Source: Salinigranum halophilum (GTDB lineage Archaea > Halobacteriota > Halobacteria > Halobacteriales > Haloferacaceae). Taken from it: 64,000 bases of DNA. The stretch covers positions 62,001-126,000 of the forward strand of contig NZ_SSNL01000004.1 of the NCBI RefSeq assembly GCF_007004735.1. Direction: 5' to 3'. Below are positions 1-9,067 of this stretch, in pieces (position 1 is the first letter of the stretch; the number at the start of each line of letters is the position of its first letter). The position numbers were made by a program, and so were the translations under genes. The notes beneath the pieces were generated by a model. It did not search any database, had not been told where the DNA came from, and saw nothing but the letters and a program-made list of their open reading frames with translations.

Positions 1-2235
1 TACCTCGGTGAGGAAGACGTCGACCTGACGGCCCTGCCCGGCGTCGACGCCGGCAGCGCCGCGACGTTCACCGGCGAGTCCGGTGACGCCGACGGTTCGA
101 CGGCCAGTATCGGCGACGGTGTCCAGGCCGACATCACGGAAGCGAACAACTTCCAGCAGGGTGGCTACGACTCGCCCGGCGGCACGGGCGACACCGACCG
201 CGAGCTGTTCGTCATCGAGCCTCGCGTCACCGACCTGACGCTCTACTCCGGCCCCGACACGGACGGAGCAGACATCACCGACGAGTCGATTATCTCCGGA
301 ACGAACAACCTCACGGTCGAAGCCGACTGGAACTTCGACGACGCTGAGTCCGTCGAGGTCACCGTCGAGGACGAAGACGGCCTCGAGGTCCAGTCACAGC
401 TCGGTTCGACGCCGATAACCATCGCAAACTCGGGCGGGAGCGTCACGCTCGAAGGTGTCGAAGAGCTCGACACGGGTGAGTACACGGTCACGGTCGAGGG
501 TGCAGACGACCTCGACGGTGCGTCGCGCAGCGCGACGTTCACCATCCGTGACGAGGCTCAGTCCGTCTCGCTGGACCAGTCGAGCGTCACCCAGGGCGAC
601 AACGTCGTCGCCACGGTCACCGGCACGCCCGGTGAGTACGGTCTCGTCCGCGTCGAAGGGGGCGACCTCGACGACCTCGACGCGACCGATGCATCGGCCG
701 AAGACGCCTTCGCCGACACCGGTGACGTCGTCGCCCTCGTCGGTACCGACGACCTCGCCGGCGATCAGGACGAGGACTACGTCGGTGCCGTCGTCGATCT
801 CGACGACGAGGCCGAGGCGCAGGTCCGCATCCAGACGAACGCGCTCGACACCACGACCGTCGACGTTGAGTTCGTCGAACTCGACGCACCGAACACCGAC
901 GACTCGACGCTTCAGACGGGCTTCAACTCGAGCGCCGACGACTCCGCCGAGCTGACGGTCGAAGAACAGTCGATCAACATCACGTCCGCTCCGAGCGTCG
1001 TCCGCATCGGTGAGGAGTTCACCATCGAGGGGACCGCCGCCGAGTCCGACGACGTGAAGGCGTACGCCCGCATCGACCAGAACTACGTCCCGCTCGTCGA
1101 CGAGGACGACGACTTCTCCGAGGACGACGTGGACTCCGACGGTGAGTTCTCGGTCGAGATCGACTCCAGCAGCGAGATCAGCCTGCCCGACTCGTACCGC
1201 ATCGCGATCGTCGCCGACCCCGTCGACGACGATGGCACGGACTACCTGACGGCAGCGAACCAGGACGACGAGATCAGCTCGGACGTCTACAGCGAGTTCG
1301 ACACGAAGGCGACGACGACGGTCCGCACCGTCGAGGGTGACCTCACGGCGGAGCTCTCGTCGACCAGCATCGCCGCAGACGTCGGTGACGAGATCACGCT
1401 GTCGGGCAGCGCGCTCGGCCAGGGTGACTCGGTCCGCGTCTACCTCATCGGTCCGCGCGGTAACTTCCTCGACGCCAGCGGTGGCGAGGGCTCCCTCGAG
1501 CAGATCGACGTCGACGAAGAGGAGTTCGAAGAGGACTACGCCGCGTTCGACAACCGCGGTCAGTACACGTTCATCATCGTCGGCCAGGGCCGCGACGGTG
1601 ACTACGCGTTCGAGCCGAACGGCGACGGGTCGGGCCTCATCGACTCTGACCTGACGCCGCAGCAGGCAGTCGCCATCGTCAACGACGAGTACACGGGCGC
1701 TGGCGTCGATGACCAGATCATCGAGCTGACCGTCCAGGCGGAGAACCCGTCGCTGACCATCGACGACTTCACCACGGACGGGCAGGTCGCCCAGGGTGAG
1801 GTCACGATCTCGGGTACCTCGAACCGTGAGGACGAGACGACCGTCTTCATCGAGGTCCTCGGTGAGGACAACAACGTCATCGCCTCGGACGAGGCCGAGG
1901 TCAACGGTTCGACCGGCGAGTGGTCGACCACGATCGACATGTCCGACGTCGAAACCGGCACGTACACGCTGCGCGCCGACGACGACGAGGCGTCCGCCTC
2001 GCTCGAGTTCGAGCTCGCCGAGACGGTGAGCACGCCGACCGAGGAGCCGACGCCGACCGAAGAGCCAACGGAAGAGCCGACTGACGAGCCCACGGAGGAG
2101 CCCACCGAGGCACCCTCCACTGAGGAGCCCACGGACGAGCCGACCGAGACGTCCACGTCGACGCCCGGCTTCGGCGTCGTCGTGGCCCTCGTCGCGCTCG
2201 TCGCCGCGGCGCTCGTCGCCGTCCGTCGCGACTAA
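1..2235 (+). CDS. csg: S-layer (surface) glycoprotein, C-terminal part; 5' end outside window
   Basis: Frame 1 is open from base 1 to a TAA, giving the last 744 residues of a large exported protein; the signal peptide and start lie to the left. The product should form the paracrystalline cell-surface layer. It is built from acidic, beta-rich Ig-like modules, has N-glycosylation sequons at about residues 103 (NLT), 309 (NSS), 326 (NIT) and 635 (NGS), then a Thr/Glu/Pro-rich spacer (about 677-719) of the O-glycosylated type, and ends in TPGFG, one hydrophobic segment and RRD. That last block is a PGF-CTERM signal, in other haloarchaea processed by archaeosortase ArtA with lipid attachment. The architecture is that of the Haloferax/Halobacterium cell-surface glycoprotein; any other PGF-CTERM surface protein is the alternative. 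Confidence 0.9.
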   Translation, partial: YLGEEDVDLTALPGVDAGSAATFTGESGDADGSTASIGDGVQADITEANNFQQGGYDSPGGTGDTDRELFVIEPRVTDLTLYSGPDTDGADITDESIISGTNNLTVEADWNFDDAESVEVTVEDEDGLEVQSQLGSTPITIANSGGSVTLEGVEELDTGEYTVTVEGADDLDGASRSATFTIRDEAQSVSLDQSSVTQGDNVVATVTGTPGEYGLVRVEGGDLDDLDATDASAEDAFADTGDVVALVGTDDLAGDQDEDYVGAVVDLDDEAEAQVRIQTNALDTTTVDVEFVELDAPNTDDSTLQTGFNSSADDSAELTVEEQSINITSAPSVVRIGEEFTIEGTAAESDDVKAYARIDQNYVPLVDEDDDFSEDDVDSDGEFSVEIDSSSEISLPDSYRIAIVADPVDDDGTDYLTAANQDDEISSDVYSEFDTKATTTVRTVEGDLTAELSSTSIAADVGDEITLSGSALGQGDSVRVYLIGPRGNFLDASGGEGSLEQIDVDEEEFEEDYAAFDNRGQYTFIIVGQGRDGDYAFEPNGDGSGLIDSDLTPQQAVAIVNDEYTGAGVDDQIIELTVQAENPSLTIDDFTTDGQVAQGEVTISGTSNREDETTVFIEVLGEDNNVIASDEAEVNGSTGEWSTTIDMSDVETGTYTLRADDDEASASLEFELAETVSTPTEEPTPTEEPTEEPTDEPTEEPTEAPSTEEPTDEPTETSTSTPGFGVVVALVALVAAALVAVRRD

Positions 2236-2247
2236 GTAACCACGACT

Positions 2248-2297
2248 GACCGGCGATACCGGTCACCGCGGTCCGCCATACGGCGGTTTCATTCTTT
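2248..2297 (+). terminator. Paired stem-loops and T-rich tract after the S-layer gene
   Basis: Thirteen bases past the stop codon lies a 6-bp stem (2248-2253 with 2259-2264, loop CGATA). A second 5-bp stem follows (2273-2277 with 2282-2286) and runs into the T-rich stretch TTTCATTCTTT. This is a plausible end for a very highly expressed transcript. Archaeal termination depends mainly on the T-tract, so the stems may serve 3'-end stability instead. Confidence 0.5.
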
Positions 2298-2459
2298 GCG
2301 ACACTCGCCCGACGAGTGACGACACCGTCGCACCGCGCTCGCGTGACACCCGTGTGGGCGCAGGACAGGACCGGTCGCGTTCGAGCGCGCAGTCGGACGG
2401 GAGCGGCCAGTCTCGAACAGGGGCATGATTTCAAGAGCCCCGGTCTCGAATGGAAGTCA

Positions 2460-3896
2460 GTGACCGAGAACAGGAGACGGGCAGACGGGGAGAGAACACG
2501 GGCGGCAGCGGAGAGACGGCCCGACACGGACCTGGCGCGTCCGACAGCCGCCGCCGTCGTCCCCGGGGACGTCGACGACCTCGTCACACTCACCGACGAC
2601 GTCGACACCGGTATCGTCCTTCTGTGGTGGAAAGACGGGACGTGCCGCCGGCTGACGTTCGCGTTCGACGTCTCGTCCGTCCCGTCCGGCGTCGAGAGAG
2701 ACGGCCACCCGACGGTCGACGTCCGCGCGGTCGACGACGACCCGCCGGTCGCCCGTCCGCTCCCGTTCGCGTCGGTCGAGGCGGTTCGACCGGTGTCGTG
2801 CGTGGAGACGGTGACGGAGGCGCTCCCCGCCGACCACGCCCGTCGGGCCGCGACGCTCCGCGGACTCGCCGACCACGCCCCTCTCCTCGTCGATATCACC
2901 GTCGTTCTCTGTCTCCTCGAGGCTAGCGACGACGACGGGGCGCGCCTCGACGCGCTTCGGTGCCTCTCGACGCTCGCGGACGCTCGCCCCGACGACTGCG
3001 TGGCGGCCATCCCTCGCGTCCACGACCTCGTCGTGGACCCCCCCGACAGTACCGTTCACGCGGGCGCGCTCACCTGCCTCGCGTCGCTCGCGGCGGCGCT
3101 TCCGGCGGAGGTCGCCCCGCACGTCCGGAGCGTGTTCTCCGCACTCGACGCCGCGGACGACGCAGCCGTGACCGCCGGCGTCACCTGCATCTCGCACGTC
3201 GCCAGCGCGGACGCCGAGGCAGTTGTCGACGCCGCCGACCGGCTCGTCGACCTGGTGACGGTGGCCGAGCCCACCGTCCGACTACACGCGGCGTACGCGC
3301 TCGGACGCATCGCCGTCGTGGCTCCCGAGGCCATCCGACCGGCGGTCGCAGACCTCACCGGCGTCGTCGGCGACGAGACCGAGCGGACCGCGACCCGGCT
3401 GAACGCGACCTGTGCGATCGGTCGGGTCGCCGGCGAGTGGCCCGACGTCGTCGTCGACCCCCTCCCGACGTTCGTCGACGCCCTCGACGCCGACGCCGCT
3501 GGAATCCGTGCCAACGCGGCCGGCGTCGTCGGCGACGTCGCGACGACGCAGGCCGTCGCGGTCAAGCGGCACGTCGCCCCGCTCTTCGCGTGTCTCGACG
3601 ACGCCGACGACGTCACGCGGGCGAACGCGTCGACGGCGCTCGCGCGCGTCGCCCGGGAGTTCCCCGAGGCGGTCACCGACCACGTCGACCCGCTCGTCGA
3701 CGCGCTCGACGACGACCACCCGCTCGTTCGCGAGAACGCCTGCTGGACGCTGGGGTACCTCCGCGACGAGGCCTGCCACGCCCGCCCGGTGCTCGAACGC
3801 GTCCGGACCGACGACGGGGACGAGCGGGTCCGCGGCCGTGCGGCGTGGGCGCTCGACGAGGTCGGAGACGGCTCCTCGGTCGGCGCGACGGACTGA
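2460..3896 (+). CDS. HEAT-repeat protein
   Basis: The product is about 478 residues if translation begins at the GTG at 2460, which has a TATA-like GATTTCAA at 2427-2434. The frame is open further upstream to 2316, so the start is uncertain. The N-terminal 100 residues are acidic and show no recognised motif. From about residue 110 to the end there are successive helical pairs of 35-40 residues with the HEAT/armadillo pattern (for example RLHAAYALGRIA, RANAAGVVGDVA, RANASTALARVA, RENACWTLGYL). Such solenoids act as protein-binding scaffolds. No catalytic motif or signal peptide is seen, so the protein is probably cytoplasmic. The partner is unknown and the neighbours give no clear hint. Confidence 0.8.
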   Translation: MTENRRRADGERTRAAAERRPDTDLARPTAAAVVPGDVDDLVTLTDDVDTGIVLLWWKDGTCRRLTFAFDVSSVPSGVERDGHPTVDVRAVDDDPPVARPLPFASVEAVRPVSCVETVTEALPADHARRAATLRGLADHAPLLVDITVVLCLLEASDDDGARLDALRCLSTLADARPDDCVAAIPRVHDLVVDPPDSTVHAGALTCLASLAAALPAEVAPHVRSVFSALDAADDAAVTAGVTCISHVASADAEAVVDAADRLVDLVTVAEPTVRLHAAYALGRIAVVAPEAIRPAVADLTGVVGDETERTATRLNATCAIGRVAGEWPDVVVDPLPTFVDALDADAAGIRANAAGVVGDVATTQAVAVKRHVAPLFACLDDADDVTRANASTALARVAREFPEAVTDHVDPLVDALDDDHPLVRENACWTLGYLRDEACHARPVLERVRTDDGDERVRGRAAWALDEVGDGSSVGATD

Positions 3897-3942
3897 GCCA
3901 GTCGACCGCAACGCGTTTGAGCGCGCCCGGCAGACCCCACGT

Positions 3943-5223
3943 GTGACACGCCCCTCCGTCTCGCCGTTCTTCGCGCTCTACGTCTCCCGATTCGCCGGCG
4001 GCTTCGGGTTCATCACGCTCGCGACCCTCCTCCCGAAGTACATCGACGCGCTCGACCCCTCGGCCGTGACCGTGTTGGGGCTGACCCTCTCGGCGGGCGT
4101 CGTCATCGGACTCTTCACGACGGGGTTCACGCTCTCGTCTGGCCTGGCCGTCGTTCCCGTCGCCTGGTGGGGTGACCGCGGCGACAAGCGGCACGTCCTG
4201 CTCGCCGGACTCGTCCTCGGTGTCGGTGTCTACGCCGCGTACCCGTTCGTCGAGTCGAGCCTCGCGTTCATCCTCCTCCGAACCGTCCAGGGAGTCGTCT
4301 TCGTCGCCCTCTCGCTCATGTCGCTCGGACTCGTCGGACAACTCGCGACCACGGGTACCAGGGCCAACTACATCGGGAAGGCCAACGCCGCCGCGTTCGC
4401 CGCCTCCATCGTCGGCAGCCTGAGCGCGGGCCTGCTCTACGACCAGTTCGGCTTCGGCCCCGTGTTCACCGTCGTCACCGCCGTCTTCGTCGTCACGACG
4501 GCGCTCGTCTGGTGGCTGCTCCCGCCTGACGACACCGTCGTCGAGGGCTTTCCCTTCTCGGACCTCGCGCTCAACGGGCGTATCCTCACTATCGCGACCT
4601 TCCGCACGCAGTACGCCGTCGCCGTCACGTTGGTCCGGACGTGGGTGCCCATCTTCGCTGGCGTCTCCGCCGCGACCGGTGGCCTCGCGTACGGCGCGCT
4701 CGCGGTGAGCCTCACCGTCGTCGCCGAGAAGTTCACCAACATGCTCTCACAGCCGACGATGGGTCGACTCTCGGACCGATACGGCCGCGCGTCGTTCGTC
4801 GCCATCGGCGGGGCGCTCTACGGACTCGTCGCCCTCCTCGTCCCCTTCTCACCGGCGGTGGGAGCGGCGCTCGGCCTCCCCGCGACGCTTCCACTCCTCG
4901 GGCCGCTCTCTCCGGCGTTCCTCCCGCTCGTCGCCCTCAGCGGGTCGCTGGGCGTGGCCGACAGCCTCCGCGAACCCGCGAGCATGGCGCTGTTCGCCGA
5001 CGAAGGGACCGACTCGGGCGGTGTCGCCTCCAGTTTCGGCGTCCGCGACCTGCTCTGGCGGCCGGGGAGCATCGCCGCACCACTCCTGGGGGGGTGGCTC
5101 ATGACCGAAATCGGTATGTCGTGGGTGTTCTACGTCGGCGGCGCGTTCGCCCTGACCGGCGTTGCGGCCTTCGTCGGGACGCTCGTGGCGCTCCACGGCC
5201 CCGGGGCGCTCTCGGAGTGGTGA
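3943..5223 (+). CDS. MFS transporter
   Basis: A 426-residue membrane protein with about 12 hydrophobic segments in two halves. Major-facilitator signatures lie after TM2 (WGDRGDKRH) and at the equivalent place in the second half (GRLSDRYGRASF). The GTG at 3943 is chosen because the first transmembrane helix follows directly (RPSVSPFFALYVSRFAGGFG) and the upstream extension of the frame only antisense-shadows the HEAT gene. It starts 46 bp after that gene and may be cotranscribed with it. The substrate cannot be read from the sequence; drug, sugar-phosphate or organic-anion export are all possible. Confidence 0.85.
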   Translation: MTRPSVSPFFALYVSRFAGGFGFITLATLLPKYIDALDPSAVTVLGLTLSAGVVIGLFTTGFTLSSGLAVVPVAWWGDRGDKRHVLLAGLVLGVGVYAAYPFVESSLAFILLRTVQGVVFVALSLMSLGLVGQLATTGTRANYIGKANAAAFAASIVGSLSAGLLYDQFGFGPVFTVVTAVFVVTTALVWWLLPPDDTVVEGFPFSDLALNGRILTIATFRTQYAVAVTLVRTWVPIFAGVSAATGGLAYGALAVSLTVVAEKFTNMLSQPTMGRLSDRYGRASFVAIGGALYGLVALLVPFSPAVGAALGLPATLPLLGPLSPAFLPLVALSGSLGVADSLREPASMALFADEGTDSGGVASSFGVRDLLWRPGSIAAPLLGGWLMTEIGMSWVFYVGGAFALTGVAAFVGTLVALHGPGALSEW

Positions 5224-5270
5224 GCGGGAGACGCCGCCAGAGGTTTGTCTCTCGTCGGCTTCTCACACCC

Positions 5271-5662
5271 CTGCACGTCACCGGAATCGACCACCTCGTC
5301 CTGTACGCGACCGACGTCGAACGGACCTGTGAGTTCTACGCGGAGACCTCGACGTGGTGACCGTCGAGACGTTCGCCGGCGGTCGCGTCGCACTCTCGTT
5401 CGGTACCACGAAGCTCGACCTCCACCCCGCTGGCGACGAGTACGAGCCACACGCTGCCGACCCCGCGCCGGGGTCGGCCGACTTCTGTCTGGTCGTCGAC
5501 GAGCCGATTCGGGCCGTCGTCGAACGAATCGAGAGTGCCGGCGTGTCGGTCGTCGAAGGTCCCGACACCCGGTCGGGTGCGCGTAGCGAGATGGCGTCGG
5601 TTTACGTCAGAGACCCGGACGGGAACCTCGTGGAGTTCGCTCACTACCGAGAACCCGAGTGA
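5271..5662 (+). pseudogene. VOC (glyoxalase/bleomycin-resistance) family gene with frameshift and no normal start
   Basis: Two adjoining frames together encode one VOC-fold protein. Frame 3 gives HVTGIDHLVLYATDVERTCE and then the start of a helix; frame 2 continues from about 5348 with LDVVTVETFAGGRVALSFG and ends VYVRDPDGNLVEF, the typical last VOC strand. Restoring one C in the CC run at 5347-5348 would fuse them as AETLDVV. In addition, no ATG, GTG or TTG precedes the first beta strand in frame; only CTG at 5271 fits. The intact family binds a divalent metal and acts as dioxygenase, lyase or resistance protein. It may be a true pseudogene, or an intact gene with a sequencing error and a CTG start. 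Confidence 0.7.
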
Positions 5663-5692
5663 GACGGGGGCGAACGGCGAGAACAGCGAGCC

Positions 5693-6865
5693 TCAGTCGT
5701 CGGAGGCGACCGGCGTGGCCTGCTGTGCGTCGTAGCCTTCCCGTTCGAGGCCGTCCGCGAGCGCCGAGAGGACGTACTCGACGTTCTTCTTTCGAGCCGA
5801 ATAGCCCATGCAGCCGATGCGCCAGATGTCACCCGCGAGGTCGCCGAGCCCGGAGGCGATCTCGAGGTCGTACTCGTCCAGCAGGTACGAGATGACCGCG
5901 CCGTCGTCGACGCCGTCGGGGACGCGCACCGCGTTCAGCGAGGGAAGCCAGTACTCGTCGGGCGCGTTCATCTCGAGGCCCATGGCCTCGAGCCCCGACT
6001 TGAGTTCGCCCGCGACCGCCAGATGGCGCTCCCAGCGGTTCTCGATGCCCTCCTCAGCCACCAATCGGAGCGCCTCGCGCAGCGCGTAGACGTTCGTCAC
6101 GGGGGCGGTGTGGTGGTACGCGCGCTCGTCGCCCCAGTAGCCTTCGAGCAACGAGAGGTCGAGGTACCACGACCGCGGCTCTTCCTCGCGGGAGAGCACC
6201 TTGTCCATCGCGCGGTCGCTCAGCGTGAGCGGCGACGCACCCGGCGGGCAGGAGAGACACTTCTGCGGCCCCGAGTAGGCGACGTCGACGTCCCACTCGT
6301 CGACGCGGAGTTCGACGCCGCCGAGGGAGGTGACGGAGTCGGCGACGACGTACGCGTCGTGGCTGTGGGCGATGTCGGTCAGTTCGGGGACGTTCGGCTG
6401 CTTCACGCCCGTCGAGGTCTCGGCGTGGACGAACCCGAACACGTCGGGCTGGTGTTCGTCGAAGGCCGCCTCGACGTCGACGGGGTCGAGCGGTTCGCCC
6501 CAGGGTGCCTCGACGTGGACGACGTCGCCGCCGGCGCGCTCGGCCATCGACGCCATGCGGCCGCCGAAGTAGCCGTTCGTCGGCACCAACATGGTGTCGC
6601 CGGGCTCGACGAGGTTGCCGATGGCGGCCTCCATCGACGCCGACCCCGTCCCCGAGACGGGGATGGTCCACTGGTTGTCGGTCCGGAACGTGTACCGGAG
6701 GAGCTCTTGGACCTCGTTCATGATGTCGATGAACGAGGGGTCGAGGTGGCCCACGAGCGGGGTGCTCATCGCGCGAAGCACGCGGGGGTGGACGTCGCTC
6801 GGACCGGGGCCCATCAGGGTCCGGTTCGGGGGTGTCAACTCGCCTACGTCTGGTGCTTCGTCCAT
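5693..6865 (-). CDS. Class V aminotransferase (alanine-glyoxylate / serine-pyruvate type)
   Basis: A 390-residue PLP-dependent enzyme of fold type I. The N-terminal PPNRTLMGPGPSDV block, the cofactor-binding ADSVTSLGG with Asp176, and SGPQKCLSCPPG with the Schiff-base Lys202 match the AGXT/SPT family, as does the total length. It should transfer amino groups among alanine, serine, glyoxylate or pyruvate in the cytoplasm. The ATG at 6865 is preferred over an ATG three codons upstream because a TATA-like GATTTTTCA lies about 27 bases before it, as for a leaderless transcript. It diverges from the alpha/beta hydrolase at 6968. The exact substrate is not decided by these motifs; purine-catabolic or glycine-forming roles are known in the family. 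Confidence 0.88.
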   Translation of the reverse strand: MDEAPDVGELTPPNRTLMGPGPSDVHPRVLRAMSTPLVGHLDPSFIDIMNEVQELLRYTFRTDNQWTIPVSGTGSASMEAAIGNLVEPGDTMLVPTNGYFGGRMASMAERAGGDVVHVEAPWGEPLDPVDVEAAFDEHQPDVFGFVHAETSTGVKQPNVPELTDIAHSHDAYVVADSVTSLGGVELRVDEWDVDVAYSGPQKCLSCPPGASPLTLSDRAMDKVLSREEEPRSWYLDLSLLEGYWGDERAYHHTAPVTNVYALREALRLVAEEGIENRWERHLAVAGELKSGLEAMGLEMNAPDEYWLPSLNAVRVPDGVDDGAVISYLLDEYDLEIASGLGDLAGDIWRIGCMGYSARKKNVEYVLSALADGLEREGYDAQQATPVASDD

Positions 6866-6886
6866 ACACCCCATCGAGAGTCCCGG

Positions 6887-6896
6887 GTGAAAAATC
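6887..6896 (-). promoter_or_regulatory. TATA-like element of the aminotransferase gene
   Basis: The reverse strand reads GATTTTTCAC here, centred about 27 bases upstream of the ATG at 6865. This spacing fits a leaderless haloarchaeal promoter and decides the start codon chosen for that gene. Confidence 0.5.
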
Positions 6897-6940
6897 CGTA
6901 TGAATCGTTCGCCCGGCCGCGCCGGGACCACACAAAGTAT

Positions 6941-6951
6941 CATTAGTATTT
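6941..6951 (+). promoter_or_regulatory. TATA-like element of the alpha/beta hydrolase gene
   Basis: CATTAGTATTT lies 22-26 bases before the ATG at 6968 in an AT-rich pocket between divergent genes. This fits a leaderless promoter. Confidence 0.5.
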
Positions 6952-6967
6952 CACTCCATTCGACGGT

Positions 6968-8383
6968 ATGGCTCACCTCGAGACTCCGACGGTCCACCGC
7001 CTCCTGGCGTCGCCGCTCGGCGGCGTGCTCGACACCGCGTGGTTCGAGCGGCTGAAGACCCGGTCGCTCCGGCGGGAGTTCGCGCTCCAGCGCGCCCGGG
7101 CCGCGGCCGACGTCGCCCTCGGCGCGTCCCCCCGGGAGTACCTCCGCGCGGTGGGGGCTCCACCCGCCCCACATCTCTCGGGTCGCATCGAGTCCGCGCT
7201 CGCTGCCTACGCGTCGCGGCGGGAAGCCGCGCTCGACGCCGCCGACCGGTGGCACGAGGTCCTCTGGGACCCGTCCTCGTCGGTCGACGACCGTCTCCAC
7301 GCCGAGCGCGAGCGGCGGCGGGCCGAGCACCGCCGCCGTGACGTCGCCGACGTCTTCGGCTTCCTCGTCGACGACCACCTCGTCCCGCCCGTCGACTACG
7401 CCGTTCCCGCCGTCGACGCCGTGCGCTCGAAGTACCACACCGACCTCGCCGCCCCCGGAGAGGTCTACGGCGTCTCCGAGCGGTTCCCGCGCGTCGAGCG
7501 CTCCGACTGGGTCCCCGGGCCGGGCACCGCCGAGTACTGGCTCCGGTTTCTTACCCCGTCGCCGTACGTCTCCGACGACGCCGTCGCCCGGGTGTACGAA
7601 CCGCCCGACGCCGGCGACGACCTCCCGACACTCGTCTTCTACGGCGGGCTAGGCATGGTGAACGACTGCGCCGCCTACTGGCCCGAGGAGGCGTACCTCG
7701 GCCGCGCGCTCGCGTCCGAGGGGGTTCGCGTCGTCCTCCCCGACGCCCCGTGGCACGGACGGCGCGAACCGCTCGGGCGGTTCAGCGGCGAGTCGTACCT
7801 CGCCCGCGCGCCGGAGTCGATGTTCCAGCTCTACGCGACCGCGACCGTCGAAGCCGGCTGCTTCGTCGACTGGGCGCACGCGGAGGGGTCGACCGTCGCC
7901 CTCGGCGGTGTCAGCCTCGGCGGCATCGTCGCGATGCACGTCGCAGGACGCTGTGGCTCGTGGCCCGCGTCGGCCCGTCCCGACAGCGTCGTCCCCGTGG
8001 CGGCGACGGGCGACGTCGACGCCGTCCTCGTCGAAGGCGACCTCTCGCCCCTGCTCGACCTCGACGACGTGCTCCGTGGGGCGGGCTGGTACCCGCACCT
8101 GCACGAACTGAGCCCGCTGTTGAACCCGCCCGAGTCGTGCGGACTCGACCCCGACCGGGTCTTCCCCGTCTTTGGCCGTCGAGACACCCTGGTCCCGCCG
8201 CACACGCTCACGGCGACGCTCGACGCGTGGGGCGTGCCGGCCGAGAACCGGACCGCCTGGGACACGGGCCACTTCGGCACGCTCCTCCGCTCGATCCGCG
8301 GCGACCTCACGCCGGTGGTCGAACGGGCGCTCGCGGTGGACGTCGCCGGACAGACGACACCCACCGACGCCGTGACGCCGTGA
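6968..8383 (+). CDS. Alpha/beta hydrolase family protein
   Basis: A 471-residue cytoplasmic protein whose C-terminal half (about 200-450) is an alpha/beta hydrolase. It shows an oxyanion-type YGGLG turn near 225, the nucleophile elbow GGVSLGG with Ser316, an acid candidate Asp406 in FGRRDTLVP, and the His435 of DTGHFG, in that order. The N-terminal 200 residues are charged and helical with no motif recognised. Ester, lactone or amide hydrolysis is expected but the substrate is unknown. Start choice is supported by a promoter element at 6941-6951. It lies 64 bp upstream of the metallo-hydrolase at 8448, in the same direction. Confidence 0.8.
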   Translation: MAHLETPTVHRLLASPLGGVLDTAWFERLKTRSLRREFALQRARAAADVALGASPREYLRAVGAPPAPHLSGRIESALAAYASRREAALDAADRWHEVLWDPSSSVDDRLHAERERRRAEHRRRDVADVFGFLVDDHLVPPVDYAVPAVDAVRSKYHTDLAAPGEVYGVSERFPRVERSDWVPGPGTAEYWLRFLTPSPYVSDDAVARVYEPPDAGDDLPTLVFYGGLGMVNDCAAYWPEEAYLGRALASEGVRVVLPDAPWHGRREPLGRFSGESYLARAPESMFQLYATATVEAGCFVDWAHAEGSTVALGGVSLGGIVAMHVAGRCGSWPASARPDSVVPVAATGDVDAVLVEGDLSPLLDLDDVLRGAGWYPHLHELSPLLNPPESCGLDPDRVFPVFGRRDTLVPPHTLTATLDAWGVPAENRTAWDTGHFGTLLRSIRGDLTPVVERALAVDVAGQTTPTDAVTP

Positions 8384-8447
8384 CGCCGTCGGTCGACCAC
8401 GGACCGGACCGGGAAACGCCGAAGTACCCGGCGCGCGCACTCAGCTT

Positions 8448-9056
8448 GTGATACACAACATCGCTCGCGACGTCGACGCCTTCACTAGCAACGCCTTCCT
8501 CGTCTCGCCGGCGGCCCGCGGGGACCACGGCGCGGACGGGCGAACCGTCCTGGTCGACACCGGGGCGAACTTCGACGCCGTCTCGCACCTCGAAGGGGAC
8601 GTCGACCACCTCGACGCCGTCGTCATCACCCACACCCACCCGGACCACGTCGGCAACGTCGACGCCATCAGAGACCGGTTCGACGTCGAGACGTGGGGGT
8701 TCGACGCGTCGCATCCGGCAGTGGACAACCGAATCGACGACGGCGACGTCGTCCGCATCGGAACGGACGCGTTCCGCGCGCTCCACACGCCCGGTCACGC
8801 CGCCGACCACCTCTGCCTGTACGACCCCGACTCGGGCGTGCTGTTCGCCGGTGACCTCGTCTTCGCCGGCGGGAGCTTCGGCCGGACCGACCTCCCCGGC
8901 GGCGACGGCCGCACGCTCGTCGAGAGCATCGAGCGCGTGGTGGAGGCGGTCGACGAGACCCTCCAGGTGCTCCACACCGGCCACGGGCCGAGCGTCCTGG
9001 ACGACCCGTTCGGAGCGCTGGAACAGTCGTTACAGGCCGCGCGGGCGCGTGCCTGA
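8448..9056 (+). CDS. Metallo-beta-lactamase-fold hydrolase
   Basis: A 202-residue MBL-fold protein starting at GTG. The metal-binding set is complete: THTHPDH (His62, His64, Asp66, His67), HTPGHAADH (His117), the bridging Asp136 in FAGDLVFAGG, and His179 in LHTGHG. The GGSFGRTDLPGG loop is typical of the glyoxalase II-like branch with broad thioester or lactone activity. It follows the alpha/beta hydrolase on the same strand and converges with the small gene at 9068. The natural substrate is unknown; hydroxyacylglutathione is unlikely because haloarchaea use gamma-glutamylcysteine instead of glutathione. Confidence 0.88.
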   Translation: MIHNIARDVDAFTSNAFLVSPAARGDHGADGRTVLVDTGANFDAVSHLEGDVDHLDAVVITHTHPDHVGNVDAIRDRFDVETWGFDASHPAVDNRIDDGDVVRIGTDAFRALHTPGHAADHLCLYDPDSGVLFAGDLVFAGGSFGRTDLPGGDGRTLVESIERVVEAVDETLQVLHTGHGPSVLDDPFGALEQSLQAARARA

Positions 9057-9067
9057 GGTGCGAGCGG

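Noticed and set aside
617-889. Arg-rich reverse open frame inside the S-layer gene
   Set aside because: High-GC third positions leave other frames open; it has no start context, motif or plausible composition.
2037-2153. CRISPR-like short repeats
   Set aside because: These are imperfect codon repeats of a protein spacer, with no spacers of regular length; no CRISPR array is present in the window.
1602-2156. Open reverse frame encoding a Ser/Val/Gly repeat protein
   Set aside because: It is the antisense of the Thr/Glu/Pro spacer of the S-layer protein; the repeats come from repeated GAG-CCG codons on the coding strand.
6023-6946. 307-codon open frame opposite the aminotransferase
   Set aside because: Complete overlap with a well-supported enzyme gene; Val/Arg/Gly-rich nonsense typical of antisense frames in this genome.
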